DNA of 64,000 nt from Arctopsyche grandis (taxonomy: Eukaryota > Arthropoda > Insecta > Trichoptera > Hydropsychidae). Below, in pieces: positions 56,199 through 64,000 of this stretch (position 1 is its first letter; the number at the start of each line of letters is the position of its first letter). The position numbers and the translations under genes are program-made. The stretch is taken from contig NC_135356.1 of the NCBI RefSeq assembly GCF_051622035.1, forward strand, positions 7,166,579 to 7,230,578, written 5' to 3'. The notes under the pieces are model-generated. The model ran no database searches. It saw only the letters and a list, made by a program, of their open reading frames with translations, and had not been told where the DNA came from.

Positions 56199-56642
56199 TG
56201 TTACGTACGCCGCGGATTAAGCGAATAGAATCCCAGAGACTATGTGACCGTTCAAGGGTTATCTGTTAACGGATTAATTAAGTGCTTGCACTTAGACCAA
56301 CGGATATCTGTTATCGGATTAAGTAAGTGCTTGCACTTACTTCCAGGATTATAACTGGACTCTAAGTGCATTTAGGCTAAACAATGACCGTTATTAGGCT
56401 TTTCTCAGAATCAGTACGGGGAGACCCAATGTCGTGGAAATACATATCCGAATACGTGACTATACAACAGGTAAACAGATTAGACGTCCTGAGAGATCTA
56501 CCCTTTATAAGGCGGTACGTAGGCGATATCATGTCATTCTGGACTGAGCACTGCCAGTGCGTGTATCTCCTTAATCATCAATAAATGCTGCGAATCGACT
56601 GTTGGCCTTTTACTTGGATCCTCCACCCACCCCTACGCAACA
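56199..56642 (+). mobile_element. Solo LTR 2
   Basis: TGTTACGTACGCCGCGGATT to CACCCCTACGCAACA, 444 bp, flanked by GTAT (56195-56198, 56643-56646). AATAAA at 56579-56584 could be the LTR poly(A) signal. No internal retrotransposon sequence lies between the two LTRs, and their opposite orientation rules out one element. A third, partial LTR is at 61949-62023. Confidence 0.88.
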
Positions 56643-56986
56643 GTATTTTTATTCAAAATAATAATTTTATGTACAAATTAAAGAAGAGGGTGTCACGACA
56701 AATCACTCACGGACTTCAATATAAAGCATTGTCACTCAATATAAAGCATTGTCAAAAAAACGAATATGGGTAATACATAGGGTTTCTGGACCCGACCCGA
56801 TCCGGACTCCTAATCCGGATATCCTAAATCATATACCGGCGATTTTTGAAGGCCGGATCCGGGTCCGGGTATTTAAAATTTCGAGTGTTAACGTAAAAAT
56901 TCAAGATGATTATCAGTCGATACATTGAAAATATCCAAATATGTATGTGTTATTTATAGATTCTGCGTGTACATGATTCGGATCTA

Positions 56987-57307
56987 CCTCACGGGCTCGA
57001 ATGTGAAACGCCCGAAAACGCAAATATTGGAAGGCATATTCACCTAATTTGCGCGAGCAGAATACAACAGGAACAAGAGGAACAGGCTTTTCCTCCCGTA
57101 TTCTGCGCGCGCACATTAAACAAGGCTGTATGACAAAAAGAGATATAATTTCACCGCATGCCACTGATATATATAATATATACATAGTACCGTTTACCAT
57201 GCACCCTTTTTTTTGATCTTTCGATTTAAGATATTTCGACTTTCGATCTTTGCCTTCCGATATTTGCGTTTTCGGGCGTTTCTCATTCGGGCCCGTGAGG
57301 GAGACCG
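56987..57307. mobile_element. Long-TIR MITE inside the hAT element
   Basis: CGGATCTACCTCACGGG to CCCGTGAGGGAGACCG between ACATGATT duplications, an 8-bp target site. Confidence 0.85.
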
Positions 57308-57411
57308 ACATGATTCATATACATACATATATGATATATGACCTTATTTGTTCGAGAACTCGATTTTACGTCTTGTGACTTCTGAGAAAACTGCGAATGA
57401 TGGAATGCAAC

Positions 57412-57650
57412 CATTGATGTATAATACACTAGATCCACCCTCACGTGTTATACTTGTCTCCCTTTTGGCGCATGCAAAATACATGGCGCATGCACAGTTT
57501 CTCTTAGTAGGTAAGTAGGTACCGCTGCGTCGTAGGGAAAAAAACCCAACTTCCCCGGTAGTTAAACCCCCCGCACCCCTCAGTTAGTGAAGACAAGATC
57601 TCCGACCAAAATAACACGTCTGGGCACATCTAATGTATTATACATCAATT
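57412..57650 (+). mobile_element. hAT MITE, CATTGATGTATAATACA ends, copy 3
   Basis: 239 bp between perfect AATGCAAC duplications (57404-57411, 57651-57658). Confidence 0.9.
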
Positions 57651-58439
57651 AATGCAACCGAAAACGATACGTACTGAAATTTCGCTAAATTTAGATAGAT
57701 AATTTCAATAGGTCACAAAGTGAAACAAAGTTCATTGATTGATAAATACTCGGGTTAAATAATAATGTAACAATAAGATATTTTAAATTTAAAAATAGAA
57801 AGCATATTGATAATTTTAATTATGAAATCGTTATGAAACGTTAAACATAATACATCAATATACATACAGTGATAAATGTAAACATAAAACGTAATAGCTA
57901 TATATATAATATATGATCTTAAAAACAATACAATTGATTATAAAACCCATGTCAAAATAACAATTTGAGCCAGTTTCATATCTATGCACCGGAATACAAA
58001 AAGGATTAGTAAAAACCTAAGTTCGCTAAGTAAAAACCTAAGGAAAAAACCAGTTTTTTACGGGATATGATAGGTAAAGTACATTCAGTCTTAGTTCAAC
58101 TTTAGTTTGAGACATTCATCCGTTATTTGTTTCATTTCATTTCACATTTATCCGGCCTGTTTTTTTTATTAATTCGCGACTCCTAACTATTGAACCAACT
58201 GCTACATATAATAACTACGGCCTGGACCGTTCTTGGATTTATCACTTCACGACTTGAAGTCATCTACTTGACTTCCAGCTACACATCTACAACCTGGACC
58301 GCCCTTGGATTCATCTTAGAGAGTGCAGTGCTCCAAAATATTGATAAACGATTAAACGAAAGAGTGTATTTTGATTTTATCAATTTATCTAAGGCGCCAA
58401 AAGAACCCAACTTTGTTCCCTCCTGACAAGCTTTAAATT

Positions 58440-58790
58440 TAGCTGAATCGCTAATGAATAGACTTTTTGAAAATTCAGTTAATCAAACCAATTTCACGCG
58501 CGATTTTGAAGAATCTATATTAATCGAAGATAATGATACAGCAATGACAATGGAGGAGGAATTAAATTTAATTCTGAAAAATGCAGAAAATCCTAATACA
58601 AGTTAAACCAAGTTTTCTCTTTTTAAAAATACGCAAAAGCGTGCCGTCAACCTTAATAACCTTTATAATGCTCTTTGCACCGTTAAACCTACGTCTACTG
58701 ATAACGAGAGAACATTTTCGGTATCGAATAATTTTTGTACTAAACTCTCAATGCTTTAGTGTTTATCAAATATTATTATATTAAAATTAG
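58440..58790 (+). pseudogene. hAT transposase C-terminal remnant
   Basis: Reads MNRLFENSVNQTNFTRDFEE, then LNLILKNAENPNTS, a stop, then LCTVKPTSTDNERTFSVSNN + FCTKLSML and stop. The KPTS..ERTFSV..NFCTK motif is the hAT dimerisation domain. Multiple stops show it is dead. Confidence 0.8.
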
Positions 58791-59459
58791 GAAAACGAAA
58801 TTAAATTTTAATTGTATTGTAATTTTGTCTATACATATTTATATTATGATGAATGTAGATACTTTTATTTGAATTTGTATTTGTATTTCTTTATTACATA
58901 TTTGTATTTGTTTTTATTATATGTTTATATACCATATTGTATTTGTATTTCTTTATTATATGTTTTTATCGCCTTTTACATAATAAATAATTAAAAATCT
59001 GGAAGTTTGTTGATTTTGATTTTGGACCCGGATCCGACCCGGACCCGTCGGGTTTTCAAAATATTGGACCCGGATCCGTCGGGTTTTGAAAACTCGGATT
59101 TTCAGAAACCCTAGTAATACATTCTGTTGTCGTCACTAGGGATTACAATACCGATAGTTCCGATACCGGTGGTATCGACATTTGATCGAAAACAAGTTTT
59201 TGATACTACCGGTACTATAAACTAAATAAAAGCTTATGAAAATCCGCAGATTTATCAAAATAATTGATCTGACTTTTACAAACGATTGCAGTGATCATAG
59301 TTTACACGTTAATTTGAAATCTGTATGATTTGATACATGCGTCATTGCATCGATCAAAAACTATAAACCGTTGAGTGTAAAGTCCGTGAGTGATTTGTCG
59401 GGGAACTATAGAAGAGGTATGTTTTTAAAAAACTTATTTTTATAACTTATTTATTAATT

Positions 59460-59602
59460 CGCGCAAATTAAGTGAGTATGTACCGTTTACCATGCACCAT
59501 TTTTTTTTGATCTTTCGACTTAAGATCTTTCGATTTTCGATCTTTGCCTTCCGATATTTGTGTTTTCTGTAATTTAACATTCTGGCTCGTCACGTAGACC
59601 CC
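59460..59602. repeat. Long-TIR MITE, single arm
   Basis: GCGCAAATTAAGTGAGTATG through GATCTTTCGATTTTCGATCT to GGCTCGTCACGTAGACCC; only one half is present. Confidence 0.7.
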
Positions 59603-60394
59603 ATACATATGTACATATGTGTTGTTTTTATTTTCTTCTTCAGATTTTTTAATACGCAAGCAAATAAGTGAGTAAAGGTAGAAATAAAAAATAGGAAAGG
59701 TCTGTGACTTGGGTACGAGATACATATGACAATCTGTAGAAGTGACAATTGCAATAGACTAATTTACTTACTTAATTATGTCTTACAAATTTAGACAATT
59801 TATTGGATCCGCCAGTAAATTTCTAGCAGAAAATTTTACAAATCAAAATAACACAGACTTAGTAACAAGAATTTTCACATTGACGGTATCTTATGTTCGT
59901 ATTTCTTAATTTTTTTTTTTTACAAAATACATTAAAATGTTTAATTTGATTTGTAAAATTTCCAATTTGATTTGTAAAATGTTCAATTTGGAGTGTAAAA
60001 CCGATTAAAGTTTATATTATATTATACTATTAAAAAACTATAGTAAGAATTGATTTTTAAACGTTTTTTTATGTTTTAAAGGTGTGTTAATAGCTTAAAA
60101 ATGTATGAATGATCACAATATGTGTCGTTTATTAAAGATATTACACATACATGTATGCAAACAAAAATATAGAATACAAATATAATTTTTCAGCTTAATA
60201 CGTTCAGGGGTGTGGGCAGAATCCAGGCGACAACATTTTTGACCTTTCTAAGAGAAGAAAATCCCACTTCCGGTTTATTAAATTTAGTGATTTTTTTTTA
60301 TTTTCATCACATTAATACATGAATTATACTTGAATTTTTTCGTGAAGATCACACATGTTAAAGGGGTCGAAAAAAATAGTAGAAGATAAATCGA

Positions 60395-60985
60395 ACAAGA
60401 GTAAACTGCAACTTTCGGTTGAGGTATGCTTACCAAATTTTATCCATAACTTGCTATTACGCTTAAACTTTTAGTTATGAAATTTTAGTTCAATAAACTA
60501 AAAGGTTTCTGAGAAAAACCTTAAAAAACCTCGATTCTCTAGAGTAAAACTACTACTTTCGGTTCAGATAAAAATATTTAAAAAATATAAGGCTATAGAT
60601 ATTATTATTTCTATTAAATGTAAAAAAAATTTAATCCGATTCAGTTAGCGGTTTGGGAGATAATTGAATTAAAAAAAAGAGGACACCTATAAGGGTAGGT
60701 ACCATTTCCAGTCAACTTAAAAATTTGAAAAAAATTTACGTCGTGTCGATACAAATTTCAGTAACCGATACTAAGTTTCAGTTCGATAGGATTAACGGTG
60801 TTGAAAAAACCCCCAAAATACACAGACACACACACACACACACATACATTTTTTCTAGATCATGAAAACGTGATCAGTAATCGATTCTGAGTTCGAATCA
60901 GTCAAAACCTCGAGTACGAATTTTCGCATGATCACAAAACTTCATCTATTGTTACTACGTACATAGATAAAGTAAAAAATTATAA
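60395..60985 (+). repeat. 600-bp interspersed repeat, copy 2
   Basis: AAGAGTAAACTGCAACTTTC to TACATAGATAAAGTAAAAA, parallel to 54720-55345. A short related piece lies at 63738-63790. Confidence 0.75.
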
Positions 60986-61169
60986 AATATAAAACTCCTG
61001 ATAAACCGACAAAAAGTTGAAAAAACGAGTATCGAGATATTGCAAGTTGGTAGAACGGAGCGCACCGATTCTAATTGGCTATAGCTGTGGCAGTTCGAAG
61101 TTTTTATTTAAAACGGTTTTTTTGTTATTTTAAAAAATGGGTGTGGAGGGGGTGGGGTGTTAATCGTTG

Positions 61170-61470
61170 TGAAAATTTGAAATGACACAGACCGACTCTA
61201 ATTTGAAGGGGGCCACAAAGGGCGCACGTGAAGGGTCGGGTGGCGCAGACCCCGGGGCGCAGGCGCCACGCGCCGCAGCTGCGCAAACGGTACCCTTCCT
61301 GTTTGACCCCTTAACAACCCTCTTTCACCTTTCTCTTCGCATCTCCTCCTCCTCCTCCTCTTCAGCAACCACCCACTGTCACAACCAGCAGCCGCATAAA
61401 TTCTCTGCAGGGCACTTGAAGGGACTGCAAACAATGGCCGAACACGACTGGTGCCCATCTTAAACACATT
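61170..61470. other. CpG-rich island with open frames on both strands
   Basis: About 60 percent GC, with GGCGCAGGCGCCACGCGCCG and a (CTC/TCC)n tract. Open for 93 codons (plus, 61182-61463, ATG start) and 98 codons (minus). Neither product is recognised. It may be the first exon or promoter of a neighbouring gene. Confidence 0.35.
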
Positions 61471-61507
61471 CAAAGCATACATACATATGTACATACATAC
61501 ATATTAT

Positions 61508-61560
61508 ATGTATATAAGTCGATCGATTGTTGATAGAGTTAAGTCAGCTCTTCAGTCTTC
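61508..61560 (+). promoter_or_regulatory. Possible core promoter
   Basis: TATATAAG (about 61511) is followed 30-40 bases later by TCAGCT and TTCAGTC, which resemble the arthropod initiator. Weak evidence: spacing and motifs only. Confidence 0.2.
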
Positions 61561-61948
61561 CACAGCCCCTGGAACTTAACTTTTGATAATGGTTGAGAAA
61601 TTAATAACAAAGAGGACAAGAAGCCTTGCGCCTCTAAAGAAAAAACACTAGAAATTTCTTCAAAAAACTAGAATTGAAGTAATTTAAAATAAGAGCTTTT
61701 TTGTATGAAAAGAAAGTTAGATTTTATTATTTAAATTAATTGCACGAGTACTTAATTGAATTTGCAAAAAATAAAAATAATTATACATATCCGTTCACCT
61801 ATACCCCCCCCCCCCACTAATTTTAAATGATATCCAAAGAGATGCAGACGAAAGAAATTAAAGCGAAGTAAAGGTAAGTTGAGCGGATGAATTAAAAACA
61901 AGTGGACTAATTACTGAATGAAAGTTATGTATGATATTGTTGCGTAGG

Positions 61949-62023
61949 GGTGGGTGGAAGATCCAAATATGTAAAAGACCAAAGTCGCTTCACAGCATAT
62001 ATTCAATGATTCAGGAGGTAAAA
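61949..62023 (-). repeat. Truncated copy of the solo LTR
   Basis: TGTTGCGTAGGGGTGGGTGG + AAGATCCAAATATGTAAAAG matches LTR 1; it breaks off after ATTCAATGATTCAGGAGGTA. Confidence 0.7.
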
Positions 62024-62339
62024 TAGCGCACGGTAATTTTCGCAAACAGAACCAAGGATTTTTAAAATAAATTTGCCCAATTTTGCAAGCGTTGTTCTGG
62101 CGTAAGTCTATTCATCTTAAAATGGTAAACCAAACTGAGTACAAATCAGCTATCAACTGTCAAATTGGCTGTTGCTAAAAAAATTGTTGCTAATTCAAAA
62201 AACGAACCTCTAAATAAACACTTTTAATATGTAGGATGTGCAAGAAAGGAAAATAATTCGAGATTCTTTTAATGCAGTAAATAAATAGTGAAAAGCTATC
62301 TAAGATCGTGCATATTTACTTCTAGTACCTTTATATAAC

Positions 62340-62600
62340 AAGGGCGAAAACACACAGCGATAAACGGCACATCGTGTGCATGGCTCCCCGCTATGGGTGG
62401 TCTCCTACATTTCTTCAAATATGGGATACACCGTTATCGATCACTGTCAAGCAAGGATACAATTTTACCGAAAACACCCCATAGAGTAATTTTGGTGTTC
62501 CAAGAATATTTGCAAGGCACGGACCATTTTTTTCACATGTTTAAAAGTATCTAAATAAAACCACGTGCCACGTGCACCGCTGCGTGTTTTCGCGCTAAGG
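62340..62600. mobile_element. GGGCGAAAACAC MITE, copy 3
   Basis: AAGGGCGAAAACACACAGCG and the inverse GCTGCGTGTTTTCGCGCTAA bound the element, which shares ACCGTTATCGATCACTGTCA and the AAGTATCTAAATAAAACCAC-type arm. Confidence 0.7.
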
Positions 62601-63260
62601 TAACTGTGATTATTAAGGCCTAGCTAAGGAAGATTTGAAATTAAATGAAAAGTATTGCAGATAACCAACCATTTTTATTACTAATTAGTCTTACATTATC
62701 ATAGGTACCAACGCAAAAATTAAAATAGAATTTCTCCCATAAATAATAACAAATGGATGGGAGGAAAACGATTGTTTGGTCTCCCATTGTTACATATTCA
62801 TTCATATATGGATTTAGACCGAAAAATATTTTAGACAGATATTCAGCGACAAATAAACGAAAATTAATCCTTATTAATTATTATTTTTTATCTTATTTGT
62901 GTTCCTAGATATCATATTCCTATTCATATTCATCCTGCTATCGTATTCCTATTTTTTTTTTTTTAATATATGTATATTTATAACACACATGTATGTTTGT
63001 ATCAATATTCTTTCTAGTTTTATTTAAGTAATTAAAGTTGAAAATATTATATGTTTTTTATGTATTTGTGTTTTTATAATATAGTTGAAATATTGCTTCA
63101 CAAATTAATAAGCTTACATGGCAATACATTAATAATATAACAGAATATGTGTACGTCTTATTTTTGAAAAAGAATGTGTGTATTAAAAAGTGGAAATGGA
63201 CCCCACCCTGCAAATTTCCTAGATCTGACACTCTTGCGAAATTATATATTAGATAAGTTA

Positions 63261-63438
63261 TCTAATATATAATTTCGAAAGAGACTTTGTATGTAAGAAA
63301 AATTGGTTGGGAAAGTCAATATTTTTTTTCGATTTAAATAAATTTAATAAAAAAACAAATGAATATTTACTATGAGATTCGCCATGTTTAAGCTGTTTAT
63401 ATTACAAATACTGAGCGAAGCCGGGTAAAACAACTAGT
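63261..63438 (+). mobile_element. Non-autonomous Helitron
   Basis: TCTAATATATAATTTCGAAA to GAAGCCGGGTAAAACAACTAGT, 178 bp. An inverted 5' fragment (TTGCGAAATTATATATTAGA) lies immediately to its left. Confidence 0.85.
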
Positions 63439-63539
63439 TAGTAATAAATAATTGTTAAGTTATTACCCGACAGGCCTTATTATCTGCAGGTACCTTATAT
63501 TATAAGAAAAACTCTTACTGTTTTGGTATACAATCGACT

Positions 63540-63960
63540 TTCAAAACGAGTTCACACGCTCGTGAATTTCGCAGTTTTAACACTCTGTCGGCTGGCCCAC
63601 GTGTTCCGCGTACAAGTGGTTGCACGCGTGTCGCGCCGTATGCGCTCCACCCCTTGTCGAGAGGGGTGCGAAGCCAATTGAAAGCTAATGGTTGATCGAG
63701 ACGTAAAATTAGGCGCCGAGCCCCATCTTAAAAAAAAACAGGAGTAAAATTACTACTTCCAGTTGGGACAAAAATATTTATAAATATTATTGTATGAAAT
63801 TCATCATACCTATTCAGGGCCGAAGAGAGAAAATCCGGGCCCCGGTGCAAATTTGAAAATCCGCCCCCCCCCCCTTGATCCAATTTAGTAAAAAGAAAAT
63901 TGTCAAAATATGTAAAAAAAAAGTGATGTTGATATTTCAATTAATATCGTTGCCAATTAA
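63540..63960. other. GC-rich patch and probable hAT end at the window edge
   Basis: 63545-63725 is CpG-rich (GTTGCACGCGTGTCGCGCCG) without a recognised product. 63816 onward (CAGGGCCGAAGAGAG...GGGCCCCGG) looks like one terminus of a hAT element that continues past the window. Confidence 0.3.
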
Positions 63961-64000
63961 TAAAAATATATTTCGTATTTATTTATATACATAAATACAA

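Larger units (their letters stand above)
56778..59113 (+). mobile_element. hAT element with two nested MITEs
   Basis: The ends TAGGGTTTCTG / CAGAAACCCTA are perfect 11-bp inverted repeats between perfect GTAATACA duplications (56770-56777, 59114-59121). Subterminal CCGGATCCGGGTCCGGGT-type repeats occur at both ends. It contains a long-TIR MITE (56987-57307), a CATTGATG MITE (57412-57650) and a transposase tail (58440-58790). Confidence 0.9.

Noticed and set aside
60828..60990. tRNA-like B box (GAGTTCGAATCAGTC) as a tRNA gene
   Set aside because: No cloverleaf or A box at the right distance; the segment belongs to the 600-bp interspersed repeat.

Overview
The window looks like a stretch of an insect nuclear genome. 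It is about two-thirds A+T, has GT-AG introns, is rich in ACATATGTATGT-type simple sequence, and is packed with hAT, Helitron, LTR and non-LTR transposon remnants. I cannot fix the order of insect. Nothing bacterial or viral is visible: no operons, no Shine-Dalgarno sites, no CRISPR array.

Two protein-coding genes can be supported, lying tail to tail. (1) 10933-21285, plus strand: a complete seven-exon gene for a Golgi class II alpha-mannosidase (glycoside hydrolase 38), about 1207 residues, best matching the insect alpha-Man-IIb / alpha-mannosidase III branch. All six introns are GT-AG and every phase agrees. A poly(A) signal lies at 21399-21404, and an 11-codon upstream ORF stops 4 bases before the chosen ATG. 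(2) 30833-26147, minus strand: four exons encoding most of a bHLH transcription factor of the Fer2 (48-related 2) type. The bHLH domain is split between two exons by a 3.2 kb intron, and the C-terminal exons are too short to show as long ORFs. The start codon is not in these exons. A phase-compatible, GC-rich candidate upstream exon lies at 37351-37460.

Layout. 0-10.7 kb is repeat-rich intergenic DNA: a tandem array of small MITEs separated by one identical 8-mer, hAT relics, Helitrons (one carrying a minisatellite), and a jockey-like LINE end nested in a hAT. 10.9-21.4 kb is the mannosidase, with a 5.4 kb first intron holding a Helitron, a hAT relic and a CACTG-ended element. 21.4-26.1 kb is the space between the convergent 3' ends, with one hAT relic. 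26.1-30.8 kb (possibly to 37.5 kb) is the Fer2-like gene, whose introns are largely transposon. 37.8-39.5 kb is a head-to-tail array of Helitron ends. 40-64 kb has no gene I can defend: it holds LINE 3' ends, solo LTRs, hAT elements with nested MITEs, minisatellites, and a few GC-rich single-copy patches that may be exons or regulatory DNA.

The two genes have unrelated roles (N-glycan trimming in the Golgi; neuronal transcription control). The most unusual material is in the mobile DNA: MITEs in two exact size classes, element insertions dated by nesting and intact target duplications, and a dispersed repeat that carries a conserved 19-codon reading frame.
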